Below are positions 55,126 to 63,913 of a DNA stretch of 64,000 nt, piece by piece (the stretch's first letter is position 1; every line of letters starts with the position of its first letter). The position numbers and the translations under genes were made by a program. The stretch is from Phenylobacterium sp. (GTDB taxonomy: Bacteria; Pseudomonadota; Alphaproteobacteria; Caulobacterales; Caulobacteraceae): the NCBI GenBank assembly GCA_018001015.1, contig JAGNIV010000007.1, positions 1 through 64,000 on the forward strand, given 5' to 3'. A model generated the notes under the pieces. It was not told where the DNA came from. It searched no databases and saw nothing but the letters and a program-made list of their open reading frames with translations.

Positions 55126-55604
55126 GGTCGGTCGCGGTCGGGTCCCTGACGCCGTCCGCCCGGCCCGCTGCGGGCGAGCCCCTTGGCCAGCTCCGCGCGT
55201 TCGGCCGGCGGCAGGGTTGCGGCGAAGGCGACGATCCGATCCTCCACGCCGCCGCGCGCGGTCATCTCAAGGGCCCGGGCCTCTGTCAGGCGTCTGGAGA
55301 TAGCCGGGCCGTCCAGCGGCTCGCCGCCGAGATCGTTCCAGGCCTCCCGGCGCGCCTGGCGCGCCTGGCGCATCTGGCCGCCGACCCGCCCCGCTTCGCC
55401 GCGCAACAGCTGGCGATAGGCGCGTTGATGTTCCGGCCGAAGGGTGTCGGCCGCTCTCCACAGCGGCTGGCGCGGAGAGTCGGCGCCATGGACCTCCCGC
55501 GCCCGGTGGCCCAAGACCACGGCTCCCACCACCGCGCCAATGACGAAGAGGTTCAGGGCGACCGACGCCACCAGGGCCAGGGTCAATGTGCGTTGGCTGG
55601 GCAT
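55122..55604 (-). CDS. Periplasmic metal-sensor-like protein (CnrX/ZraP/metal_resist type)
   Basis: 160 residues. One N-terminal membrane anchor (about 8-32) then a helical Spy/CpxP/ZraP-like periplasmic domain rich in Arg, Ala and Gln (GQMRQARQARREAW...AAISRRL). A few His follow the anchor. Proteins of this fold stabilise or sense metals and, beside ECF sigma genes, act as the outer sensor. Translationally coupled to the anti-sigma gene (ATGA overlap). Metal-sensing is inferred from context. Confidence 0.78.
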   Translation of the reverse strand: MPSQRTLTLALVASVALNLFVIGAVVGAVVLGHRAREVHGADSPRQPLWRAADTLRPEHQRAYRQLLRGEAGRVGGQMRQARQARREAWNDLGGEPLDGPAISRRLTEARALEMTARGGVEDRIVAFAATLPPAERAELAKGLARSGPGGRRQGPDRDRP

Positions 55605-56026
55605 CAGGCGCCTTCGGCCGTCTCGGAGAGATCGTCATAGCCGGCCATGGCCGCGCTTACCGCCTCCGGTGCGTCGGTGGGAGCGCTGAGAGTCCCAGAC
55701 AGGGCGACGCCAAACACCAGGCCCGCCGCGCAGGCCCCCGCCAGGCCCGCCCCGACGCCGGCGCCCAGCAGCCAGGCGCGCAGTCCGCGACGCGGACGGG
55801 CCACGGGCGCCGCCGCGATCACCGCCTCGCGCAGACCATGCGGCACGCTGAGCGGCGCCCAGGCGCCCAGAACCGCATCCAACCTGTCGGCGGCGGCAAG
55901 GCTCTGGCGGACAAACTCCGGCTCGGCCGCCATCAGGGTCGCCGCGGCCTCCCGCTCGGCGGCGGGCCAGCGGGCGACGGCGCCGCCATAGGCTTCGGCC
56001 AGTTCCAGGAAGCGGTCTCGGGTCAT
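55604..56026 (-). CDS. Anti-sigma factor, membrane-anchored
   Basis: 140 residues. A cytoplasmic N-terminal helical domain (MTRDRFLELAEAYGGAVARWPAAER) with W-P-A motif, one central membrane segment (LLGAGVGAGLAGACAAGLVFGVAL, about 84-107) and a short periplasmic tail. Sits between the ECF sigma gene (10 bp upstream) and the sensor gene, a standard sigma/anti-sigma arrangement. Binds and inhibits the sigma factor until signalled. Confidence 0.82.
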   Translation of the reverse strand: MTRDRFLELAEAYGGAVARWPAAEREAAATLMAAEPEFVRQSLAAADRLDAVLGAWAPLSVPHGLREAVIAAAPVARPRRGLRAWLLGAGVGAGLAGACAAGLVFGVALSGTLSAPTDAPEAVSAAMAGYDDLSETAEGA

Positions 56027-56036
56027 CGGTGTCCCC

Positions 56037-56582
56037 TCATGGCGCCATCATATCCGAAAGCGCCACGCGCAAGGCGCGGCGCCCCCGCGACAGCAGGCTT
56101 TCCAGGGCCTCGACACTGACCCCCATGATGGCGGCGGCTTCGATATTGGTCAGGTCCTGAAAGTGGCAGAGCGCAACCGCCTCCCGCTGACGATCCGGTA
56201 GAGCCTGCATCGCCGAGGCGACTCTGCGGCCCACATCGGCGGCCTCCAGGCCGCGATCGGGCGCCGGTCCGAGGTCGATCTGCTCCGGCGGTCTTTCGGT
56301 CGGGATCTCGCGGCGGCGCCGTAGCCGGTCGTAGCAAAGGTTCAAGGTCACCCGGTGCAGCCAGGTGTCGAAGCGCGCAACCCCCGGCGTCCAGATGGGC
56401 GCCTGCCGCCAGGCTCGGATCATCGCCTCCTGGGCCACGTCCTCGGCCTCGGTCGCCTCCCCCAGCATACGGCCGGCCAGGGCCAGCACCCGCGGCAGCT
56501 TGCGCGCGGTGAGCGCCCTTACGGCGGCAGGATCGCCCTGCGCCACCCGCGCCAGCAGTTCCTCGTCCGGATCTGAGTCCAA
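56037..56582 (-). CDS. ECF-type RNA polymerase sigma factor
   Basis: 181 residues with sigma-2 region (EELLARVAQGDPAAVRAL...AEDVAQEAMIRAWRQAP) and sigma-4 region (LPDRQREAVALCHFQDLTNIEAAAIMGVSVEALESLLSRGRRAL). Start is TTG at 56582. Directly followed by the anti-sigma gene. It is distinct from EcfG. The target promoters cannot be deduced here; autoregulation from a promoter upstream of the EF-hand gene is likely. Confidence 0.9.
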   Translation of the reverse strand: MDSDPDEELLARVAQGDPAAVRALTARKLPRVLALAGRMLGEATEAEDVAQEAMIRAWRQAPIWTPGVARFDTWLHRVTLNLCYDRLRRRREIPTERPPEQIDLGPAPDRGLEAADVGRRVASAMQALPDRQREAVALCHFQDLTNIEAAAIMGVSVEALESLLSRGRRALRVALSDMMAP

Positions 56583-56617
56583 ACCTGACCTCGCCCCGGC
56601 TGGCGGTGATGGGCGGG

Positions 56618-57037
56618 CTATCCGTCACGGCCCCGGTTCTGGCGCATGGCGGCCAGTTCATCCTTGCTAAGCCAGCCGTCACGGTTGGCGTCGCCCGCGT
56701 CGAAGCGGCGCTTCGAACCCGCGTCCAGCTCGGCGCGCGACAAGGCGCCATCCTTGTTGGCGTCGCCCTTGCTCCACATCTCGTTGATACGGGCGCTGGC
56801 CTTGGCGCCGCCGAACCGCGCGACCATGTCCTCCATCGGCTTGCTCTCGGACTTGGTGATCTTGCCGTCCTTGTCGGAGTCCAGCCGGCCCAACATCGTG
56901 TCGGCCTGGACCTTCTTAAACTCCGCGAAGGTCACCTTGCCATCGCGGTCGAGGTCCGGATTAGGCCCCCGTCCCATCTGGGCCTGCGCGGAGCCAGCCA
57001 TGGCCAGGAAGGCGACGGTGATCAGAAGGCGCTTCAT
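56618..57037 (-). CDS. EF-hand calcium-binding exported protein
   Basis: 139 residues. Signal peptide MKRLLITVAFLAMAGSAQAQ, then four EF-hand loops: DLDRDGKVTFAE, DSDKDGKITKSE, DANKDGALSRAE and DANRDGWLSKDE, all with the full Asp/Gly/Glu ligand pattern. Presumably a periplasmic calcium sensor or buffer. It lies 35 bp upstream of the ECF sigma gene and may belong to the same operon, where it could report an envelope metal state. ATG at 57037 chosen for the signal peptide. Confidence 0.88.
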   Translation of the reverse strand: MKRLLITVAFLAMAGSAQAQMGRGPNPDLDRDGKVTFAEFKKVQADTMLGRLDSDKDGKITKSESKPMEDMVARFGGAKASARINEMWSKGDANKDGALSRAELDAGSKRRFDAGDANRDGWLSKDELAAMRQNRGRDG

Positions 57038-57103
57038 AGGGGTCCTTTCGACGAGCTTGCGGACCGTCAGGCGTTCAACGGTCGAGGCGCCCATATCCGT
57101 CGC

Positions 57104-60001
57104 TCAAGTTTGCACAATGATGTCATAGGCGTGCCGCGCGGCCGCCCGCGCACGCGTCAGCTTGGCGCGCAGGCCCTTGAAGTCCTTCACGCCCCCGGCC
57201 CGAGCGAGCAGGGCCTTGAAGGCCTTGGGCTCCTCGCCGGGATCCTCGCCGTCGGGCAGGGCCACCTTGAGCAGTTGGGTCAGGTTCTGCTGCAGCCGCC
57301 AGGCTTCCTGGAGATCGCCGAGCGGCCCCTTGTCGGCCAGACCCGCGGCAAGGGCCGCGCCGAGCGCCTCGGCGGTGTTGGGCGAGAGCGGGCCGCCGTC
57401 CGGCGCATGGACGAGCTGCAGGAACTGGGCGGCGAACTCGATATCCATCAGGCCGCCGGGGGAAAGCTTCAGGTCCCAGTCGCCCTTGGGCGGCCGCTCC
57501 TGTTCCAGCAGCTGGCGCATCTCCCGCACGTCGGCCACGGTCCTGGCGGCGTCGCGGGAACGGCGAAGGGCGGCGTCGATCGCCTGGGTGGCGGCCTGGG
57601 CGAAGGCGGGCGAGCTGGCCCAGACGACGCGGGCGCGGGTCAGGGCCAGCAGCTCCCAAGTCTCGGCCTCCCGGTCGTAATAGTCCTCGAAGGCCGCGAA
57701 GCTCACCGCCACCGGACCCTTGGTGCCCGAGGGCCGGAGCTGCATGTCCACCTCGTAGAGCTCGCCCTCGCCGGTGGGCGTGGACAGCGCCGCGATCAGG
57801 CGTTGGGTGAAACGGCCATAGAAGACATCGGCGCTCCACTCCTTCACCGACGAGGCGGCGGCGGGGTCATCGGCGCGGTAGACGGTCATCAGGTCCAGGT
57901 CGGAGCCGGCGCTCATCTCGCGGGACCCGCACTTGCCCAGCGCCACGACGGCGACCTGTCCGGGGAAGGTCCCGCCCAGGCGCTCGGCCTCGGTCAGCGA
58001 GACCGGGGCCAGGGTGTCGATGCAGAGGTCCGCCAGGTCGGCGAAGGCGCGGCCGGCGATCTCGGCGGTGGCCGAACCGCTCATCACCTGGACGCCGATG
58101 CGGAAGGCCTGCTCGCGGTGCACGCGGCGCACGGCGTCCATGGCGCCCTCGAAGCCCTCCGCGCGGGCGACGGCGGCGGCCATCATCCGGCGGTCCTCCT
58201 CGATGGCGATGTCGGAGAAGAAGTCCCCGTCCAGCATGGCGTCGAGGGCCGCGGGGCGCCGGGCTAGCGTGTTGGCCAGGCGCGGCGCGTAGGCCATCAC
58301 CTGGACGATCAGTTCGAAGAGCTGCGGCTGGGCCAGGAACAGGGACTGGAGCTGCACCCCGGACGACAGCTTGCCGAAGAAGTCACTGAAACGGTGGAAG
58401 GCCATGTCCGGGGCGCCGGTGGCGTTGGCCGCCTCCAGCAGGCGCGGAGCCAGGCGGGTGAACAGCTCGCGGCCCCGCTCGGTGCGGGTGGCCGAAATGC
58501 GGCCGTGGTGCCAGCCGCGGATGGTCTGGGAGACCTTGGCCGGCTGCGAGAACCCCATGCGGGCAAGGGTTGCGAGCGTCTCGGGGTCGTCGTCAACGCC
58601 GGTGAAGATCAGGCTGCCGAAGCGCGACGAGAGCTGCTCCTCGTCGGGGAAGAGTTCGCCGTAGCGGCGGTTGACGCTCTTCAGGGTCTTCTCGATGGCG
58701 GTGTCGAAGGCCTTCAGCCGGGGATAGCCGGCCAGGGCTGCGATCCGGCCGCGCTCGATGTCGGACTCCGGCAGCTTGTGGGTCTGTTCGTCGGCCAGCA
58801 TCTGGATGCGGTGCTCGATGGCGCGCAGCACGTCATAGGCCCGAGACATCTCCTCGGCGGCCTTCGGCGCGACGTGGCCGGCGGCGTAGAGGGCGGCGAG
58901 CGCATCGAGGGTGCGGGGCGAGCGCAGGTCGGGGTGGCGCCCCCCCAGGATCAGCTGCTGGGTCTGGACGTAGAACTCGATCTCGCGGATCCCGCCGCGC
59001 CCGAGCTTGAGGTCCATGCCCTTGGCCTGCAGGCGGTCGTCGACCTTGTGGACGTGGATCTGGCGCTTGATGGAGTGGATGTCGGCGATGGCGGCGAAGT
59101 CGAGGTTCTTGCGCCAGATGAAGGGGGTCAGTTCCGCCAGGAAGGCCCGGCCGCGGGGGATGTCGCCGGCGCAGGCGCGGGCCTTGATGAAGGCCGCCCG
59201 CTCCCAGTTCTGGCCGACGCTCTCATAGTAGTCCATGGCCGCGGCGACCGGCACGGCGAGCGGCGTCGAGGAGGGGTCCGGGCGCAGGCGCAGGTCGGTG
59301 CGGAAGACGTAGCCGTCGCCGGTCTTGTCCTGCATCAGCTCCGACAGCTTGTTGGTCAGGCGGACCGCGAAGCCTTGGGATTCAACGCCTTCGACCAGCG
59401 GCAGGGCCTCGGGCTCGTAGAAGACGTTGATGTCTATGTCGCTGGAATAGTTGAGTTCGTAGGCGCCGTGCTTGCCCATGGCGATGGCGAAGTAGCCCGG
59501 CACCGGCCCCGCCGCCCCCTCCCCCACCGCGGTCTGGCGGCCGGCCTCGACCTCGCTGCGGGCGGCGACGGTGAGCGCCGTGATCAGGGCCGCGTCGGCG
59601 AAGCGGGCGAGCGCGCCGGTGACCGCGTCGAGGTCCCAGACCCCGCCCAGATCGGCCAGGGCGATGAGCAGGTGGGCCTCGGCCTTGAGCTTGCGCAGGC
59701 CCACCTTGGCGGCCTCGTAGCTGAGGTCGGAGAGGGCGGCGGTGCGGGCCAGGAGGTCCGCAAACCGGGCGTCGGGGTCGGCCAGCAGCAGGTCGCGCAG
59801 ACGGGGCAGGTCGCGCCGCGCCAGGCTGGTGAGATAGGGCGACGCGCCGAACACCGGGGCCAGGGCCGGCCAGGCGGTCTCCAGCAGGTCGGTCCAGCCC
59901 CCCTCCTCGGCGGCGGCGCGGACCACGGTCAGGGCGCGCTCGGCGGCCTTGGGGTCGGCGACGGGGCCGCAGGGCTTCAAGCCATCGATCAGGCGAGTCA
60001 T
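57104..60001 (-). CDS. glnE: Bifunctional glutamine synthetase adenylyltransferase/adenylyl-removing enzyme
   Basis: 965 residues, usual GlnE length. Two nucleotidyltransferase domains: the N-terminal adenylyl-removing unit with GKHGAYELNYSSDIDINVFY, and the C-terminal adenylylating unit with LGKCGSREMSAGSDLDLMTVY, joined by a regulatory middle. It adjusts glutamine synthetase to nitrogen status under PII control. Start ATG at 60001 (MTRLIDGLKPCGP). The minus-strand cluster at 55-57 kb follows after 66 bp but is probably separately regulated. Confidence 0.96.
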   Translation of the reverse strand: MTRLIDGLKPCGPVADPKAAERALTVVRAAAEEGGWTDLLETAWPALAPVFGASPYLTSLARRDLPRLRDLLLADPDARFADLLARTAALSDLSYEAAKVGLRKLKAEAHLLIALADLGGVWDLDAVTGALARFADAALITALTVAARSEVEAGRQTAVGEGAAGPVPGYFAIAMGKHGAYELNYSSDIDINVFYEPEALPLVEGVESQGFAVRLTNKLSELMQDKTGDGYVFRTDLRLRPDPSSTPLAVPVAAAMDYYESVGQNWERAAFIKARACAGDIPRGRAFLAELTPFIWRKNLDFAAIADIHSIKRQIHVHKVDDRLQAKGMDLKLGRGGIREIEFYVQTQQLILGGRHPDLRSPRTLDALAALYAAGHVAPKAAEEMSRAYDVLRAIEHRIQMLADEQTHKLPESDIERGRIAALAGYPRLKAFDTAIEKTLKSVNRRYGELFPDEEQLSSRFGSLIFTGVDDDPETLATLARMGFSQPAKVSQTIRGWHHGRISATRTERGRELFTRLAPRLLEAANATGAPDMAFHRFSDFFGKLSSGVQLQSLFLAQPQLFELIVQVMAYAPRLANTLARRPAALDAMLDGDFFSDIAIEEDRRMMAAAVARAEGFEGAMDAVRRVHREQAFRIGVQVMSGSATAEIAGRAFADLADLCIDTLAPVSLTEAERLGGTFPGQVAVVALGKCGSREMSAGSDLDLMTVYRADDPAAASSVKEWSADVFYGRFTQRLIAALSTPTGEGELYEVDMQLRPSGTKGPVAVSFAAFEDYYDREAETWELLALTRARVVWASSPAFAQAATQAIDAALRRSRDAARTVADVREMRQLLEQERPPKGDWDLKLSPGGLMDIEFAAQFLQLVHAPDGGPLSPNTAEALGAALAAGLADKGPLGDLQEAWRLQQNLTQLLKVALPDGEDPGEEPKAFKALLARAGGVKDFKGLRAKLTRARAAARHAYDIIVQT

Positions 60002-60189
60002 CGGGCCATTGTCGGTGGCCGTGGATGGAAGACAAGGCTGTTTCGCGGCCCGCATTTGGCCGCGGGGTCTTGAGGGACAAGGGATTGCGGCGCTCGTGGG
60101 CGACCTACGAAGGCCAACATGTGACGGTCAGGGTCCCGCCAAGCCGACACTGGTTGATCTCGCCGGTCCTGCTGGGGACAATTGACGCC

Positions 60190-61251
60190 ATGAACGCGCC
60201 GCTGATCTTCCTGGCTGTCGAGGTGGCGACGATCGTCTGCGCGCTGTTGCTGGCGGTCCGCGTGATGGCCAGCCGGCCGCGGTTGCGCAGCGCGCAGCTG
60301 ATCGCGCTGATCGGGGCGAACACCGCCTGCGCCATCCTGCTGGCGCACCAGGAGTACGGCCATTGGGAGCCGGCGGCCTTCCGGATCGATGTGGGCGGCT
60401 GGGCGCTGGCGCTGAACCTGGCGCGCAACCTGACGCCCGGCCTGATCATGCTGCTGTGCTTCACTCTGTTCACCGACCGGCGGCGGTTTCCGCGATGGCT
60501 GCTGGTGCTGTTCGCGGTCCAGGTCGGGCTGGAGGCAGCGGCCTGGACGGTGTGGCCGCCGCTCGCCCCGGTCGCGGCCCTGATGCAGACCCTGTTCGTC
60601 GGCGTCGCCCTCTATTGGACGGTGGCCGACTGGCGCGCCGATCTGGTGGAGGGCCGCAGGCGCGCCCGCCTGCTGACCCTGGTGGTGATCGGCCTGGTCA
60701 CCCTGGTCTCGGGCCTGCTGACCCGTGTGCTGATCGAGCCCGACAGCCCCGCCAACTACCTGGCCCATGTGGCGCTGACGACAACCTATCTGGCGATCCT
60801 GGCCGCCGTGCTGTTCCAGCTCACCGACGGTGATGTCGGGCGGCGTCTCGACTTCGACGCCGGCGCCGCGCGGCGGGCGCGCCCCGAAGCCGGCGCCGAT
60901 CCCGCGCTGGCCCGGCTCACCGCCCTGCTGGAGGATGAGCGGGTCTGGGAAGAGGAAGGCCTGTCGCTGAAGGGGCTGGCGGCCAGGGTGGCCCTGCCCG
61001 AATACCGGCTGCGCAGGCTGATCCACGAGCAACTGGGGCATCGCAACTTCAACGCCCTGCTGCACGAGCACCGCATCGCCGAGGCCTGCCGGCAGCTCCG
61101 CGACCCGGCCCTGGCCCGCACCCCCATCCTGACCATCGCGCTCTCGGTGGGCTATGGATCGGCCAACACCTTCAACCGCGGCTTCCGGGAGATCATGGGG
61201 ATCGCGCCCTCGGAATACCGGGCCACCGCCCTGTCTTCCGCGCCGGAATAA
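60190..61251 (+). CDS. Membrane-anchored AraC-family regulator
   Basis: 353 residues. The first ~215 residues form six to seven hydrophobic helices, and the C-terminal ~110 residues are an AraC/XylS helix-turn-helix domain (LAARVALPEYRLRRLIHEQLGHRNFNALL...AEACRQLRD...IALSVGYGSANTFNRGFREIMG). Sensing membrane or lipid state with direct transcriptional output is inferred. Start ATG at 60190 begins the first hydrophobic helix. The acyltransferase gene, 104 bp downstream and same strand, is the likely target. Confidence 0.85.
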   Translation: MNAPLIFLAVEVATIVCALLLAVRVMASRPRLRSAQLIALIGANTACAILLAHQEYGHWEPAAFRIDVGGWALALNLARNLTPGLIMLLCFTLFTDRRRFPRWLLVLFAVQVGLEAAAWTVWPPLAPVAALMQTLFVGVALYWTVADWRADLVEGRRRARLLTLVVIGLVTLVSGLLTRVLIEPDSPANYLAHVALTTTYLAILAAVLFQLTDGDVGRRLDFDAGAARRARPEAGADPALARLTALLEDERVWEEEGLSLKGLAARVALPEYRLRRLIHEQLGHRNFNALLHEHRIAEACRQLRDPALARTPILTIALSVGYGSANTFNRGFREIMGIAPSEYRATALSSAPE

Positions 61252-61355
61252 CAGCACCAGATTCTGCAATCGGCGGGGGTTTGCGGAAATCGGCGCGCCC
61301 TGCCCCGGCCCGCCCTGTCAGACGGCCCTGAGCTTGGCCGTCACAGGAGCCTCCG

Positions 61356-62474
61356 ATGGACACCCGCAAATACTATCTCGACTGGCTGCGCGTGATCGCG
61401 TTCACGCTGCTGATCTGCTTCCACGTCGGCCTGTTGTACGGGCCCTGGTTCTCCAATCTGAAGAGCCCGCGCCTTGTGCCCGGCGTTGAGCAGGTGCTGC
61501 TGACCTTCAGCGTCTGGCGCATGCCGCTGCTGTTCATGATCTCCGGCGTCGCCTCGGCCTTCCTGATCGGCAAGCTGGGGTCCGGCAGGTTCGCCCTGGA
61601 CCGCATCCGGCGGCTGCAGCCGGTGATCCTGTTTGGCATGCTGGTGGTGATCCCGCCGCAGGTCTGGATCGAGCTCTATTCCAAGGGGGTGACCCAGGAC
61701 GACTATCTGCACTTCTGGTGGTTCTCCTACCTCGCGGCCGACCAGACCCTGGCGGCCCCGATGGGCAAGACGTTTCCGACCTGGGACCACCTGTGGTTCC
61801 TGGTTTATCTGCAGGTCTATGTGCTGCTGCTGGCCGCCGTCGTCGGCCTGGCGCGATGGCTGCGGGCGATCCCCGCCAAGGCCCCGGCCCTGCCGCGCGC
61901 GCTGCTGCTGATCGGGCCCGCCCTATGGCTGGCGGGCGCCAACCTGGTGATCGACAGCGGCCATCCCCTGACCCACGCCCTGGTGGACGACTGGGGCGGC
62001 CACCTGAAGTGGATCGGCATGTTCGCCACCGGCCTGGTCTGCGCTCACCAGCCCGGGTTCTGGGAGACCCTGCGCGACCATCGCTGGCGGTTCCTGGGCG
62101 CGGCGGCCGTGTTGCTGGCCGCCCAGTTCGCATCGAGCGGGCCGGCCTGGAGCGCGGTGTCGGGGCTCTATGGCTGGGCGGCGATCTGCAGCGTCTGCGG
62201 CTTCGCCTACCGGTATCTGAACCGGCCCTCGGCCGTGCTGAGCCACCTGAACGAGGCGGTGCTGCCGGTCTATGTGCTGCACCAGCCGATCCTGCTGCTC
62301 AGCGCCTATGGCCTGTTCCCGCTGAAGCTGGCCCTGCCAGTGGAGGCCCTGACCCTGGCGGCGCTGACCGGGCTGGGGTCGTTGGCCCTCTATGAGCTGG
62401 CGATCCGGCCGTTCGGGGTGATGCGGTTCCTGTTCGGGTTGAAGCCGAAGGCCGCCTCGCGGGTCACTTCCTGA
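61356..62474 (+). CDS. Acyltransferase-3 family membrane protein (OpgC-like)
   Basis: 372 residues with about ten membrane helices, starting MDTRKYYLDWLRVIAFTLLICFHVGLLYGPW, whose D-W-L-R...H pattern is the acyltransferase-3 signature. The layout resembles OpgC/MdoC, which acylates or succinylates exopolysaccharides or osmoregulated glucans. Substrate unknown; adjacent membrane AraC regulator may control it. Ends with an 11-bp convergent overlap with the VOC gene. Confidence 0.87.
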   Translation: MDTRKYYLDWLRVIAFTLLICFHVGLLYGPWFSNLKSPRLVPGVEQVLLTFSVWRMPLLFMISGVASAFLIGKLGSGRFALDRIRRLQPVILFGMLVVIPPQVWIELYSKGVTQDDYLHFWWFSYLAADQTLAAPMGKTFPTWDHLWFLVYLQVYVLLLAAVVGLARWLRAIPAKAPALPRALLLIGPALWLAGANLVIDSGHPLTHALVDDWGGHLKWIGMFATGLVCAHQPGFWETLRDHRWRFLGAAAVLLAAQFASSGPAWSAVSGLYGWAAICSVCGFAYRYLNRPSAVLSHLNEAVLPVYVLHQPILLLSAYGLFPLKLALPVEALTLAALTGLGSLALYELAIRPFGVMRFLFGLKPKAASRVTS

Positions 62475-62841
62475 CGAAGGCGCAGAGCTTGTTGCCGTCC
62501 GGGTCGCGGACATAGGCGGCGTAGAAGACCGGGTTCATGCCTTCGCGCACGCCGGGCGGGCCCTCGTCGGCGCCGCCCGCCGCCAGGGCGGCGGCGTGGA
62601 AGGCGTCGATGGCGGCGCGGTCGGCAGCCAGGAAGGCCAGCATGACCCCGTTGCCGGAGGTGGCGGGCTGGCCGTCGAAGGGCCGGGTGAGGAAGAACCG
62701 CCCCCGGTCGCCTGTGCGGACATAGCCGGTCCAGGTCTCGCTGGTGGTGTCGCGCACCGCGCCGAGCGGCGCGAACACCGCGTCATAGAAGGCCGTGGCC
62801 CGGGCCATGTCGTTCACGCCGAGCGTCGTATAGGCGATCAT
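62464..62841 (-). CDS. VOC (glyoxalase-like) family protein
   Basis: 125 residues, MIAYTTLGVNDMARATAFYDAVFAPLGAV is the common glyoxalase/bleomycin-resistance-like start. Ends Y-V-R-D-P-D-G-N-K-L-C-A-F-V. Metal ligand positions are only partly present, so catalytic activity is doubtful. Different subfamily from the VOC gene at 4687. Substrate unknown. Confidence 0.87.
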   Translation of the reverse strand: MIAYTTLGVNDMARATAFYDAVFAPLGAVRDTTSETWTGYVRTGDRGRFFLTRPFDGQPATSGNGVMLAFLAADRAAIDAFHAAALAAGGADEGPPGVREGMNPVFYAAYVRDPDGNKLCAFVRK

Positions 62842-63030
62842 GTCTGCCCCTCCTTCGTCACAGGGCGCGCGGCCCGACGACGAAGACTTCGCATGGCGGC
62901 GGCGCGAAGGGGAAGCCTGGTCGCTTACCGAGATCGCTCCACGCCTTCGTATTACTTGCGAAGAAAAATCCTGAGCGACGGGACAACCAGTGCGCGTAGT
63001 ATGCCGGAGTAATATCTAACGGGAGTTCGA

Positions 63031-63761
63031 GTGCCGCTACCTAACCTTCGCTTTCAAGATATTCGGTCTTACGAAGGGAGCCAGAACACAGGCTTCGAAG
63101 AACTCTGCTGCCAGCTCGCCGGGCTGGAGACGGGTGATGGTCGAGTCGAATTCCTACGCAAGGGACGCGGCGCGGATGCTGGTGTCGAATGCTTCATCAA
63201 ACATGCGGATGGCTCTGAACGCGGCTGGCAAGCGAAGTATGTTGAAAGCTGGGATGCCTCACTCGAAGGCCAGCTCAACAAGTCTGTTCGGACAGCTCTG
63301 GATAAGCACCCGTCCCTGTGCGCAGCACCTCGACGAGCTATAGCTGCTCCAGAGGCAGCTATGACTACTCAGTCGATGAGACCATTAGCATCAAGCTGCC
63401 TGCGCCTTGGATCATCAACGGTCTTGGTCTGCATTTTACTGGCGGACGGGAGTTGACGTTCGCCAACGCCAATGAGCGGGTGATGTTCTTCGACCCGTCA
63501 ACACACAGTAAGGGTAACCAAGCCGCGCTTGTTGATCGCGATGCGTTTCTCAAATTGCTCGAACGCGAAGGCCTGGAAGCGATCTGGATCATTGCGGGCG
63601 AGAAGAGCGCCTACGGAGGTAGGGGTCACCACAGCGGCTGGGGCGGTAGCCGCGCGCATACCTATCTCTATCGAATGAAAAACGGCGGCTTCGTCGTCGA
63701 CAAGTTCTTGTCGACCGACCTCCCGACAAAGAGTCAGCTTGAGGAATTCAGCGAGGGCTAA
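63031..63761 (+). pseudogene. Internally deleted remnant of a large defence-type protein (Mrr-like nuclease N-terminus, joined out of frame to a C-terminal fragment)
   Basis: The first frame (63031-63456, start GTG after GGGAG) gives about 95 credible residues: FEELCCQLAG, GRGADAGVECFI and GWQAKYV form a PD-(D/E)xK pattern (D49, E53, Q-x-K69), then KSVRTALDKHPSL. At about 63319 similarity stops. In the +2-shifted frame (63318-63761) a credible, different region follows: LPAPWIINGLGLHFTGG, LVDRDAFLKLLEREGLEAIWIIAGEKSAYGG, ending at 63761. In large ATP-binding defence proteins such an N-terminus and such a C-terminus are normally separated by hundreds of residues, so this looks like the two ends of one gene after a large deletion. 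Local GC is lower than nearby. Confidence 0.55.
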
Positions 63762-63825
63762 CCCCTGCTCGACTTGGCAACGGCCTCCCAAATGGCATCG
63801 CACTATCATTTCGGTCCATCTACCG

Positions 63826-63913
63826 AGTTACGGTGACAGTGCATTCAATTCACCGCGCGCCCACCGGATGACGAGAACGCTCAGTAAGAAATAAGTGCAC
63901 TGTCACCGTAACT
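63826..63913. repeat. 18-bp perfect inverted repeat (REP/REPIN-like)
   Basis: AGTTACGGTGACAGTGCA at 63826-63843 and its exact reverse complement at 63896-63913 flank 52 bp. Ends of this type (ACGGTGACAGTGCA) commonly accompany REP-associated tyrosine transposase genes in proteobacteria, but no such gene is inside the window. The remainder of the 239-bp gene-free end (63762-64000) shows nothing else I recognise. Confidence 0.75.

Noticed and set aside
56606-60073. Long plus-strand frames opposite glnE and the EF-hand gene (56606-58267 and 58394-60073)
   Set aside because: Compositional shadows of the GlnE coding sequence.
63318-63761. Treating the frame at 63318 as an independent intact gene
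   Set aside because: It begins directly after the break in the upstream frame without a ribosome-binding site, and its opening residues look like read-through rather than a natural N-terminus.
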